Assembly (NCBI GenBank): GCA_002633005.1
Contig: NMRA01000417.1
Span: 140,158-204,157, forward strand
Origin: Phoronis australis
Taxonomy: Eukaryota; Phoronida; Phoronidae
DNA length: 64,000 nucleotides
Reading direction: 5' to 3'
A program made the position numbers and the translations under genes. The first letter of the stretch is position 1, and the number at the start of each line of letters is the position of its first letter. Below the pieces are notes generated by a model. It did not search any database, had not been told where the DNA came from, and was given only the letters and a program-made list of their open reading frames with translations. Positions 13,234 to 24,028 of this stretch are shown in pieces.

Positions 13234-14659
13234 ATTACCGTACTCGTCCGGGTTACCAACCAGGGCGCTTAAATTGGGAACCTAAAAAAACAGGCGGTAA
13301 GCCGAGCATGGGCGGTTAAAATTGTAATTTTTGAAGTCAGGAGTGGGTGCTTACTGCACAGAGGACCGATTTTACCCTCACGGAGCTACACTGATGTCAG
13401 ACTTCAAGCATAACAGTTCAAACATATGTTGGCGGATTGAAATAACGGACTTCCACTCCCTGAAGTGGAAGAGCGCACACAATGCAGGGTGTCGTGATCC
13501 CGAGCGTGATTGGGTTTTTTACGTACCTCTGTCGCTGCTGGTCATCTCTCCTGTATTCCTAAAGGTAGGTGTGCATTCAGTAGGGCAAGTTTCTTCATAG
13601 AAAAGGCAAATCAACCAAGACTCTGCTAGTGGGCTGCATATTTATAAGGGAAGCACCTGATTTTGTAGATTTGCTCCCTGCCAGACACTTTGGCAACCAA
13701 AGCACTGCTAATGATTGACAGGCCTCAGTTCTTTTAAGAACATTAAAATGCTTTGAGCCTAGTTTGAAAAATGAAACACTATATACATTGTATATTTCTT
13801 TTTGAGTTGAACCCACACCACTCTTGTTCAGAGCACATGCTCAACAATCGGAGCTAGGTCGGCTGAAAAAATGAAGCAAAAACACATCCTGTAAAAAGAC
13901 ATCAGGCAAATCAAGAGATCAAAAAATAAGTTTTTGACCACGTGGATGTGGTTAGAATGTTTGACTTGCACTTAGTAAAAAGTTGATTTCTTGCGCTGTT
14001 GCTTTTGGTTGGGAGCTTCCATTTTGGTTTCAGCCCTTCCATTTTGGTGTGGATAGTGAGCCATTAAAAACACAAGTTGGCTTGTCACAATGGCTCGTGT
14101 CTGTTTGTATTTAAAACAATGCGTCCAAAATAATGTTGGTGTGGTCCTGCTTTTTCTTATTTCATTGCTCAGGGTGCTGATGTTTCGTGTACTGTCACGG
14201 CACGTACGGGGAATCACAGAAAGGTAGAACGCCCACTTCAAATTCTTGTCTAGTACCGTTTTGATTATTCTTCCACGGCAATGAAATACATTCGACAAGC
14301 CCTGTCTCAGTAGTCAGTAAATACTGACACGAGTTCCACGCGTGAGCCAAATGAAATACCGGTAATCGTGTCTCCTTCAATAAAGTGCATGAGAATACGG
14401 GTATTTTACTGCCATAGTAAGGCAAGTTCCAGGTTTCGCTAAAACTGATTGATTGTCCCTGAAAGGTAAGCGAGTTGCGCACATTTTGGAATCTTAGTTT
14501 TGTGCGATGAACGTTCACAGAAGCACAGACAATTATAAGAAAGTCTTGATCATGAAAAATTGGGGCTGGGCGTAAGCAGACCATGGGCGCTTAAAAATGA
14601 AAATTTGAAAATTTCGGGGTGGGCGGTAAGCATGGGCGGTTACCCGGACGAGTACGGTA
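13234..14659. mobile_element. TIR element with GGGCGGTTAA subterminal repeats ('G' family)
   Basis: The left end TACCGTACTCGTCCGGGT is matched in inverse at the right end (ACCCGGACGAGTACGGTA). Inside each end are variants of GGCGGTAAGCCGAGCATGGG / GGGCGGTTAA. If the target duplication is TA, the element begins with CCGTACTCG. Minus-strand open frames at 13972-14298 and 14195-14584 lie inside but show no transposase signature. Related ends occur at 22284, 23014 and 27400-27567. Confidence 0.75.
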
Positions 14660-14810
14660 AATTACAACAGGAAGTTAACACACGGAGGTTGGAATAGTTC
14701 CGCAAAAATAGGGCAAGATCAGTGAAACATGCCTCTCCAGTGTATGTGATCGTCTGTGTTCCATCTTTGTTGGCTGGAAGAATTGAGTCAGAGAATGAAT
14801 GGTACATATA

Positions 14811-16044
14811 CGAGGGTCGTTCAATAAGTTCTCGGCCTCACCCAGAAAGCAACGCGATAGCCACTAATATAATCTCCCGTTACATCAATGCATTTCTTCC
14901 ATCTGTGCTCCAGTTTTGCAATGCCTTTGTAAGAGAAATTTTTGTCGAGCCCCTCAAAATACTCCTCCACTGCACTCATGACGTCATCTTCGCTCACATA
15001 CTGGCGTCCACGCAGGTAGGCCTTCAAATGTAGAAACAAATAAAAATCAGCCAGGGCCAGGTGTGGAGAATAGGCTTCAGCCACCGCAACTTGAGCAGTA
15101 TGGGCAGGTGTGTTGTCTTGAAGCAACAGCACTCCATCCCGAAACTTCCTGCGTCTCTTTTCCTTGATTGCTTTTTTTGAGTTTTTCCAAAAGTGATGCA
15201 TAGTAATTCCCAGTAACAGTGTGTCCTCGTTGCAAGTAATCGATCATCAGAATACCTTCGCTGTCCCAGAACACAGAGGCCATAGCTGCTTGCAGAGGCA
15301 CCCAACTTGAACTTTCTCGTGCTTGGGGAACCCATGTGCTTCCATTGTTTACTTTGTTGTTTTGATTCGTGGTCAAAATGGTGGACCCATGTCTCATCCT
15401 GGTTTACAAGTCTTATGGAAAATTTAGCTAGATCTGCTTGGAATCTTTCTAGAATTTCCTTTGAACTTTCCATTCTGCTGATTTTCTGATCCTGAGTGTA
15501 CATTCTTGGCACCCATCGTATATTCAGCTTACTCATGCCCAAATCTTCACTCAAAATTTTAGAGACGGACTCATTACTGATGCCAACAATGTTTGCGAAA
15601 TGTTGAACAGTCATTCGCCTGTCTTTCATAACCATTGCATGAATTTTCTACCCATTTTCACAGGAGGTCGACAATTTGGGACGTCCTGGACGAGGGTCAT
15701 CTTCAACGCTTTCTCTACCCCTCTTGAAACAAGCTGACCACTTTTTTTACTGTGGAGTAGCTCGCGGAGTCTGTTTCTAGTGTTTTTTGCATCTCTTCAT
15801 GAATATCTTTTGGTTTCATTCTTTTTTTACCCAAATACTTTCTGATGGCTCTTGTCTCCGTTTTCTCCATGCTGCTAAATGTGTTGTCGTCTGCTTTTTT
15901 GAAGCAGCGCCACCTAGCGGCAGTTAACCGTATTAATTCAGCATGAGCACAGTACTATTATAAAAGATGAAATATTACTATGGTATGAAAAATTTAACTT
16001 GCGTCCCTGTTTTTTGGTCAGGCCGAGAACTTGAACAACCCTCG
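14811..16044 (-). mobile_element. Mariner-family transposon, degenerate 1234-base copy
   Basis: Imperfect terminal inverted repeats CGAGGGTCGTTCAATAAGTT... (left) and, inverted, CGAGGGTTGTTCAAGTT... (right) differ by a 3-base gap. Both are flanked by TA (14809-14810 and 16045-16046), the Tc1/mariner target duplication. The interior encodes a mariner-type transposase on the minus strand, broken by frameshifts and a stop, so this copy cannot produce active enzyme. Confidence 0.93.
14821..15872 (-). pseudogene. Mariner transposase pseudogene (DD34D type)
   Basis: An ATG at 15872 starts a helix-turn-helix region (METKTETRAIRKY-like start). A run of seven A near 15745 shifts the frame, and a TAG interrupts near 15646. 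The frame then resumes with the second HTH and the first catalytic Asp motif NQDETWVHHF (about 15390). It shifts again near 15310, and further down carries the second Asp in LQDNTPAHTA (about 15110) and LADFYLF for the third (about 15040). It ends at a TGA overlapping the left terminal repeat. Family knowledge: cut-and-paste transposase acting on TA sites. Confidence 0.9.
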
Positions 16045-16046
16045 TA

Positions 16047-18160
16047 TCTTATGGGGAGAAATTGAAGAGTCATGCAGCATAAGTTTCGGAGAATGGCACA
16101 ATCTTTTTTCAGTTGATGAATCTGAAGGATGTCAGTTTTGGCAACCTCAGTTTTTGTTAGGCGACCTGGTATTTTAGCTAAGTCATCAAATATGACTTGG
16201 GGTCAAGCTAAGTGTTGAGTGCTGTACTACCATGTACCGTGGGTGTTTACAGGTCTCGTACCATCTCACACTAACCCTTATCTATGTACACTGCTACTAC
16301 CTTGTACAGGGGATGTTAGTCTTGTACCATTCGTCTAACCCTTGCATATACACACTAATACTAGATCTGTAGGATCACTGTGGTAATGAAAAATGCAAGG
16401 AGCTCATAGTGGACCTCCTTCATGAACTTTGGTGTTTCTTGTGTAATTTACACATTCGTAATTCTCATGTCGTTCTTTTGTTTACCGAAAATTATAATCC
16501 TACAAGATTTGTTGGGACTAACTGTGGGCCTGTCTTGTTCAATGCACTCTTTGCAATGGACAAGCTCAGGTACATGGCTTTTCATTCTTTCTGAAAGCCA
16601 CACAGTTCTGTTTCTAGTTTCACATATGAAATATTGTGTATGACAATTAGAATGGAGTTGTGGCACAAGTGTGGCCGAAAAATGGTTAGAGGGAATTGGC
16701 AAACTTAACTGATGATGATGTAATGTTAAAAACAGATTTCTAAATTTGCTATCTCTATTTGAAAATGAAAATAAAAATAAGGACCTCTAGAAATAAGCTG
16801 TATGAATAAACGTAGGTTTTTATCAAAATGTGGTGTAGATGCGTATGTACAATTGTAAGTTGAAAAATTCCATGATTTTAATTTCATTGATGACTAGGTC
16901 CGCAGGGACCTGTTTATGAGGATATTGAACTCTGATGTGCATTCATCTTCTGTATATATTAAACATTTGTGTACAACAACCACTATTGAAGTAGCTCTGA
17001 CCCAATGTAGGACTATCAGAGGCCATCTTCATGCAACTATCTGGAGTCCAATAAGCTGTAAAAAATCTGTCTAATTGGCTTTCCGGTCTCATCTCTTTGG
17101 AAGATTATTTTGTACCATTAATGACTACCAGGCTCAGCTGGTCCATACCAAGACACAGTCCTATCAGGCTATACATGCAGGACTTGGCCAGCTTTTAGAG
17201 GTTCAGTCGTTAATTAGCAGCTTTAAAATCAGAAACAGCTTTTCATTTATTTTTTTAGCTCATTTGGGGGTCCTGATTTACAATTCAGTAACTGATAGGA
17301 TCTTGGAGGTCCTTTTTTGTATCTGACAAGTCTTTATATTGAATTTTTCAGGCTTTTGACAAAATATTTTATTGTTTGTGAAGTTTCACACATAATTGAA
17401 TGAATAAATATAAATACAGGCATAAAAGTATTCTACGCTCATCCACTGCTCCAAATGGTGCTGTGCTGTTGAGCAATTACAGTACTACTGAACTTTTGTC
17501 TCTGGTATATCTGATCAGACAGCGGAAACGATGACTTTTGCTATCAAGGATCAAATTTCTTTAGTTGTGAATCTATGAAACTATGTTTTGTAACCTTCGT
17601 TGATCACAGAAACTTGTGAAGTGCTTGGAAATAACGCGTAGATGTATGTAATCATGTGTCTGGGTTTTTTCTTAAAAGCACAATTCTTACCACGATCGTC
17701 TTTTTTCACACAAAACCAACATACTTTATTTAGATCTTTACTCTAGTAACTGCCTAAGCATGCCTGGGATTTTCTGTTAAGGCTGAGATTTTGTTAAGAG
17801 TCAAGACATTGTAATTGTTGGAAGTCATTTTTGGCAGCCAAGTTCTCAGATTTGAAGACCTTGGGCCAATTCCAAGAAACTGACTTAAGTTTATTTTTTA
17901 CTTAAGTCTAAGGTTAGTCTCAATTTCCAAACTTTGAAACTTTCACATCCAGCAAGATAATCAAAGTTAAGACAAAAGTTAAGTAAAAAAGTTTAGATCT
18001 CTTCCTTGAAACGGACTTGAGACAAACTTAAGTTTTATCTTAAAATTGACTGGAATTTAAGATTTGTTTTCCCTTATCTCAAGTGGTTAATATAGTTCAC
18101 TTGAAATATATACCTAATTAAGTAAGATGTAAGGTATCTTATTTTGTTTAGTTGTTTTTT
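16047..18160. other. Non-coding, no gene recognised
   Basis: Includes the second copy of the 64-base-period repeat (about 16230-16365) and an AT-rich stretch with several CTTAAGT/ACTTAAG palindromic words (about 17885-18045). No exon was recognised. Confidence 0.5.
16230..16365 (+). repeat. Two-copy tandem repeat, same family as 12850-12980
   Basis: Units with TCTCGTACCATCTCACACTA, CCCTTATCTATGTACACTGC and TACTACCTTGTACA match the 12.9 kb pair with scattered differences. Confidence 0.7.
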
Positions 18161-18164
18161 TATT

Positions 18165-18480
18165 CAAATTTGTATGTGCCCACATACTTATATGTGGGCA
18201 CATTATGCCGTCATACCTGTTTGTCCGTCTGGCATCTGTCCAGCGTCTGCTGCTCTATCTCCAAAACCCTTTCATCTATGTCTATGTTCCTTTCATAGAT
18301 GGTATGGCATAGCCAGTAAGTTTATTTTCAGATGGATCGGACTACTGGTGTGTTCCCTAGTGACAATTTTTTTTCGTTTAAGCGACTTAAAATTGCTGAT
18401 TTCAAGTTGGCCTGACCAAGACATTAAGTGCAGCTCCACAGTGTGGCCCTCCACTTACACTATCATGTTTATTGCAGCAT
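18165..18480 (+). repeat. Repeat A, 5'-end fragment
   Basis: Begins with the palindrome GTGCCCACATACTTATATGT plus GGGCAC (an 11-base perfect stem), then the shared GCCGTC...CTGCTCTATCTCCAAAACC segment and the first CCCTAGTG monomer. It then loses similarity. Confidence 0.8.
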
Positions 18481-19043
18481 GATAGAGAGCTATTATTTAG
18501 TAAACACCCATTAATTGAGGTAGCCAGATCTCCATTTAGCTCTGGCTGTGTTGGTACTGTCATTATTGCAGGGACTGTGTTATTGATCAGTTCAGTCTGT
18601 GCTGTGAAGGTGAACCACTCTTGCAGAGGTAAACATTAATTGGTTGATGGACGCAACCAGCCTCAAGTTTCATCTCTTACTCACTTACTTCTGAGGGGTG
18701 TTCTGAATGAAATGAAACAATACTCATCATTTCCGTGGACAGTCGCTGTGTCTTCTTTCGTTATGGATTTTAAGTTGGAGAAAACACTAAGTGCTTTGTT
18801 GAACTTGTCATTTTCTAGTGAGCCTACCTGGTTAATGCATTGGAGTGTGCAGTTTGCCACTGCGCTCCCTGATGATATAATGAGACTCCCAATCAGTGTA
18901 TGAGGTTATATTTAGGTTAAGCTAGACCAGAACTCCTCTGCCTCTGACTGTTGACTTCCATCTTTTGCTCAGTCAACCATTGGTGGAGTACCTTTAAGTT
19001 ACTGGTCTGGCGTTGAATGGATGGCTGTGTGTGACTGACAATC

Positions 19044-19195
19044 ATGCAGCCTAATCCATGGAATAGCAGGCAGAGTTCCTATGGCGCTACCTTCGGTAGT
19101 AACAATAATAACTATGTATCGTACCGATTGAACCCTTATACAGGCATGAGAGAGCCGGATCATGGACCGTACTACAACACTGTCTATAACTTTGG
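19044..19195 (+). CDS. Candidate first coding exon (N-terminus, possibly of the RhoGEF)
   Basis: An ATG at 19044 opens 50 codons plus two bases, ending at a good GTGAG donor at 19196. An in-frame TGA lies four codons upstream, which supports this start. The peptide begins MQPNPWNSRQSSYG and is rich in Asn, Tyr and Ser, with no domain I recognise. Splicing to the 24771 exon keeps the frame (GG + G = Gly). It lies on the same strand as, and upstream of, the RhoGEF PDZ exons, so it may be that gene's 5' end. A different small gene is also possible, because the following exon does not join the first PDZ exon in phase. Confidence 0.55.
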
Positions 19196-20623
19196 GTGAG
19201 CATTTTGTTGTTTTGTGAACAGTTTAAAGAAGAAGGAATGGGAAGTTACGTTTTTTCAAAACCTGTCATTTAGTAATTCCATAACTTTGTTGTTCTTACT
19301 AATGTGATGTGATTGCATTTCACAAAGTTTTAGTTCAGTCTGATTTTCTGACAGTGTGAAATGTTCAATAGTTGTTGTTGGCATCTCAAAATGTCAATTC
19401 ACGTTCGATCTGTTTTAGTGTGTAGAATGGTTTGTCTGTGTATCATTGGTTACCAATATCACACTGACTGATTTGGTAATACAGAGACCATGCGAGAAAG
19501 ATAATGGTGCTAAAAAATTACTGTGCGTATCTTGTTTCGAGAGATGTCCCTTTGAAAATGGTCTTCCGTGAGACATTATATATCTGGCTGCACCCACATA
19601 TTTATATGTGGACGCATTATGCCGTCATCTGCGTCCGTCTGTCCGGTATCCGTCCGTCTTGCATCCGCTGCTCTATCTCCAAAACACCTTTACGTATGTT
19701 CATGAAATTTTGCACATGTGTTCCTTCTGTGGATGGGACGGCATGAGCGAACTTTCAGACGGTTCCGAATACCGGTGTGTCCCCTAGTGGCAATTTTAGT
19801 TTTTTACTTTTACCTCTGTATCTTCAAAGGTCCTGAAAGTATTTTCATAAAATTTGGTATTTAGGCACCTATTAGGGAGATGACGCTATCCTCCCGTTTT
19901 CGGATGGATTTGATGTAGTTTGCGCCACCTAGTGGTCATTTGTACTATTTTTGATTCTGTTTCTTTGCGTCCACCCCTCTACCAACCAAACCGCTCAAAG
20001 GATGATTGTGAAAATTGGCATGTATGTTCTTATTATAAAGTGGACGGCTGACGATGATTTTCAGACGACTTCGACTACGGTGGCGCCTCTTAGTGGCACT
20101 TTAGTTTTTTTTATACCAATGGCTGTATCCACTAAACCATTCGTAGGATCTTTACTAAATTTAGTAACTGTATTGATATGATGTTAACAACAGAGGACGA
20201 CGACTTTCAGACGGATCTGAATACTGGTGTGCCACCTAGTGGCAATTTTATTTTTTTTATGTTTACCTCTGTATGTTCCAAGGTCTTCAACGTATTTTCA
20301 TAAATTTTTGCATACAGGCATCTGTTAATGAGGTGACGCTATCTCTTCATTTTCAGATGGATTCGGCCTAGTTTGCACCTCCTAGTGGCCATTTTTACTG
20401 ATTTCGAGTCCGTTTTTTGGCGTCCACTCATCTGTCAACCAAGCGGCTTTCAGGATAATTGTGGAAATTTCCATGTATGTGTTTACTATTAAATTTACGG
20501 CTGACGACGATTTTCTGACGAGTTCAACTACTGTGGCGCCTCCTAGTGCCAGTTTTGTTGCTTTTGCGCTGAATTGGCTGTATCTATTAAACCATTTGCA
20601 GGATCTTTACTTAATTTAGCAAG

Positions 20624-20837
20624 TTCAAGAAAACAACAACGGTTTTAAAACTTGACATGTTTCGGTGTCATTTATTAAACACCATCCTCAGAAGTCGTAA
20701 TACGGTGGCCACCTAGCTAGGCCCAGCAACAAGTAATGAAGCACAGATACAGTCAGTTACAGGGACACCGAAACATGTCAAGTTTTAAAACCGTTGTTGT
20801 TTTCTTGAATATATGCTGCTACTTGCTATCATGGAAA
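20624..20837 (-). mobile_element. Penelope-like element remnant, inverted 3' ends, with target duplication
   Basis: The left part is the minus-strand 3' region of the Penelope-like element also present at 37-38 kb (shared GACATGTTTCGGTGTCATTT and GCTAGGCCCAGCAACA words). The right part repeats the terminal segment in the opposite orientation and ends TGCTACTTGCTATCATGG. The 11-base AATTTAGCAAG occurs on both sides (20613-20623 and 20838-20848) inside repeat A, marking a target-site duplication. Confidence 0.8.
20647..20697 (-). ncRNA. Hammerhead-ribozyme-like motif in the Penelope-like remnant
   Basis: On the minus strand CTGAGGA (20691-20685; position 7 of the hammerhead core is variable) is followed by a GGTGT/ACACC hairpin (stem II, with one extra T), then GAAAC. 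Next comes a two-base-pair stem III on ACATGT, the GTC cleavage triplet, and AAGT that can pair with ACTT just upstream of the core (stem I). Hammerhead motifs are known in Penelope-like elements. Activity is not shown. Confidence 0.5.
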
Positions 20838-21575
20838 AATTTAGCAAGTGTATTTATATGATGTTGGCAATAGACGACGCCTTTTGGACGGTTCTGACTT
20901 CTGGTGTGCCCCGTAGTGGCAATTTTAGTTTTTTATGTTTACCAGTCTGTATCTTCAAAAGTTCTCAACAGATTTTCATAAAATTTTGATTATAGGCATC
21001 TGTTGGTGAGATGACACTATCATCCTGTTTTTAGATGGAATTGAGATATTTTGCGCCACCTGGTGGCCATTTTTTGCTGTTTTCAAATCTTGTTGACGTC
21101 CACCCTTCGATCAACCAAATCATTCTAGGGATGGTTTTGAAAATTGGCGTACATGTTTTCAGTGTGAAGAGGACGTTTGATCATGGTGACTGACTACTGT
21201 GGCACCTCCTAGTGGTAGTTTTGTTTTGTTTTGCGCCCACAGCTGTATCTTCAAAACCCACTACAGGATCTTTATTAAATTTAGTAAGTGACTTTATATG
21301 AAGATAACAGACGACGACTCAGGCGGATGGAACGGACGCTGTGCCCACAAGTGGCAATTTCATTTTGTTCTTTTTTCCTTTGTTTCTCTGAAGTTCCTTG
21401 ACAGATTTTTATGAAATATGGCTTGTTCCCGTTTTTGGGTGGAATGTACGTTTTTGCGCCATCTAGTGGCCATTTTTATGATACAAATAACCCTAAAAGC
21501 ACACCATTTGCGATACATTCGTGGGCGCATTTCAACGCTCTGCGTTGCTCTTGGTAATTTTCCTGAGACTTCTCA

Positions 21576-23329
21576 CATTGTTTTGTGTTCCTACATTTTT
21601 TAACTCAAAGTATTGTTTGGTGGCAGCTATGTTAAGAACTTAATAGGGATATTTACCATTTATTTAGTGTTACTAATCTAAGGCTATTCTTCTCTACCAT
21701 GTTGCGTACTAAAGTGGTGAAATTTTACTATACGTAGTGATAGTATAAGAGTAGGTCTAGAACTTAGTGCATGTCTTGCACAAGATTCTTGCACAAGAAA
21801 TCTTTGCGTAACAGAAGTAGTGAGTGTAGGTGTTCATGTAGTCCTCGACTGTGTTCTGTAGACCCAAAAACATTAGCCATGCACTTGTAGCCAGCCTCAC
21901 CTTCCAATCAATTCAGTGACTCATTTTGCTAGGTAATGGTAGCAAGGTTTCACGTTCTTGCAGAGCACTGCCTTTCACTCCTGTGATTTTTCAAGGGCTG
22001 TGGAAGGCACCTTTGATCTGTCATGTAGTCAATTGTTTTGTAACATTACATAATGTACTTGAATATGACTTGTTGTGACTGGATCAATTCTGTCTGCAAG
22101 TTGAAGCAGTGACTTGTTGATGGTGTGACTGGGATCCAAGTTGTTTACACTGGCCATGGAGTTGAAGGGAGGAGGCACTGTGGTCTAACATGATAGGTGT
22201 CCTCTTTCTTTACTCAAGGTCCCACTGGGTCACATTGCTTAACCCTTGATTCAGGTTTCTAGCTCAGTCCTTTTTTGAACTACCGTATTAACCGTAATAA
22301 GCGCCCATGTCCTTATAAGCACCCCCCACGCGTTTTCAATGCCCAGTCCATGAACGTCGTGTACATGTGAAAAATGCCTTACCTAAGTTCTAAAATTCTA
22401 CAGTAACGTCTTCAATTAAAAAGATCTGACAGTCCTGAAAAAATCATTGGGCGCGGATTATGCCTGGCCTTTTAGAACAGACGCAACGTACTTGTCAAAG
22501 GGATTGTCAATTGTATCTTTCCCATAGAGATCTCTTCCCTCAACAGGAATCCCAAATTTCTTTGTATACCTGAAAACTGCGAATCGAAGACTAATAAAGG
22601 CTTTACCTTAGTTAAAAGCATGTGGACACGAAGTGTGCGCTACATACAAGTACCTGTCATCGAAGGTTAGTCTTCGGGAACTACACATGAAACAGCATAG
22701 CATCGGCAAGAACTAAATACTAGCACTTATTTCCAAAAGTTTCTAATACCGTAAAAAACGTTTGCATTATTTTTAGGAGGAACATCCCATAAGGCATTTC
22801 CCATGAAGATTTCGGGAAATTTTAGGATATGTGGACACACAACACTAAATTCTTAATTACTTCTTTAATTATGAAGAGATCTCCATGAAATTTTCAGGAA
22901 GTGTAGCCAGGTTACCAAATGCATCTTCATTGTTAAATTTGTACAGTGGCTTAAATTACTTGCATTTTAATCATTTTGCCTGAGAAAATCACCTCGTGAA
23001 AGGCAAGTGACTACCATATTCGCCGTAATAACCAACCAGGGCGCTTAGAAAAGTTCGGTTCAGGGAGTGGGCACTTATTATAACCCAAGGTGGTTGAAAC
23101 CCGGTCTCCGAAACGGGTGAAATCGGAAGCTAAGATTCATCAAATTTACGCTCTGTGACGTATATGTAATCTATGAAAGACTTTCAACAAAACTGTGGTG
23201 CATTGCTATCAAACTTTGCTGCTAAATTACGATCATTTTACAGAAAATTGTGCTGAAATCCCAGGGCGAAAACTCGCCGACTGACTGCCTCGAAATCGTC
23301 GTCTTTGATATGGCGACTTCAATGCTTGT
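21576..23329. other. Non-coding, with two partial 'G'-family transposon ends
   Basis: At 22284 TACCGTATTAACCGTAATAA continues as GCGCCCATG. At 23014 TACCATATTCGCCGTAATAA continues as CCAACCAGGGCGCTTAG. Both resemble the left end of the element at 13234 and point the same way, so they are fragments rather than one complete element. No exon was seen. Confidence 0.55.
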
Positions 23330-23515
23330 TTTCCTTTGTTTCTCTGAAGTTCCTTGACAGATTTTTATGAAATATGGCATGTTCCCGTTCCTGGATGGAT
23401 TTTACGTTTTGCGCCATCTAGTGGCCATTTTTATGATTCAAATAAATAACCCTAAAAGCACACCATTTGTGATGCGTTCGTGAGCGCATTTCAACGCTCT
23501 GCGTTGCTCTTGTTT
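23330..23515 (+). repeat. Repeat A, 3'-end fragment
   Basis: Matches the last two segments of repeat A (GCGCCATCTAGTGGCCATTT, then the ACACCATTTGTGATGC stretch), ending in the CAACGCTCTGCGTTGCTCTT hairpin. It directly abuts the hAT-like element at 23522. Confidence 0.85.
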
Positions 23516-23521
23516 ATTATG

Positions 23522-24022
23522 CAAGGCTTGGAATTTTCCGCGGAAATGCGGATTTCCGCTTTCTTCAAATGTTCTGTCCGCGTATTTTATTATATTTCCG
23601 CATAAAAAAATCGGATTTGATATAAAATCTCCGTGGCAAATTTCTTTCTTACCGCGGCGTTGCCAACGACTTTCACCTCGAAAAGCGGAAGTTTCTCTTT
23701 ATGTTTCGGAGGAACGTAAATTGTCAACATTGCCGGGGAACCTGGAATAGCGTGGTGGATTTCTAATGGCGTCTCGTGTGATTGTAAGCCACGGTGACAA
23801 ATACTACGACTCTGCAGCCAAAAATGTGTGGAGCTGGGAGTGCGGGAGTGGACGGACGAGCTAAAAAGACACAGACGCACGCTTCTGGAGGTGGTACCCT
23901 TTTTTTTTAGTCCGGAATTTTGTTGGCAAAAGGTCCACAACGCCTATTTCAAGACTGGGTGCACGCATGTTTTGGGCCGTAAAGTCTTCCGCTTTTTTCG
24001 TCATTGGTCATTCCAAGCCCTG
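23522..24022. mobile_element. hAT-like short TIR element (501 bases) with 6-base duplication
   Basis: Ends CAAGGCTTGGAAT and ATTCCAAGCCCTG are inverted repeats with one mismatch, flanked by ATTATG on both sides (23516-23521 and 24023-24028). The left subterminal part has repeated TTTCCGC words. The CAGGG-type terminus recalls hAT elements, though hAT duplications are usually 8 bases. A sibling left end lies at 60912. Open frames inside show no BED or hATC signature. Confidence 0.7.
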
Positions 24023-24028
24023 ATTATG

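Larger units (their letters stand above)
19592..21575 (+). repeat. Repeat A, full-length copy carrying a Penelope-like insertion
   Basis: Starts at CACCCACATATTTATATGTG and ends at CAACGCTCTGCGTTGCTCTT, a 6-base-stem hairpin. Eleven monomers of about 150 bases each carry a CCTAGTGGC-like core (near 19783, 19928, 20090, 20234, 20385, 20541, 20910, 21058, 21206, 21346 and 21467). The first nine fall into a repeating three-type order. Removing the insertion at 20624-20837 and one 11-base duplication leaves about 1.76 kb. No protein-coding frame runs through it. Confidence 0.85.

Noticed and set aside
14195-14584. 129-codon minus-strand frame inside the 13234-14659 element
   Set aside because: No transposase motif, and it lies between non-coding subterminal repeats. 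Considered chance or a decayed interior.
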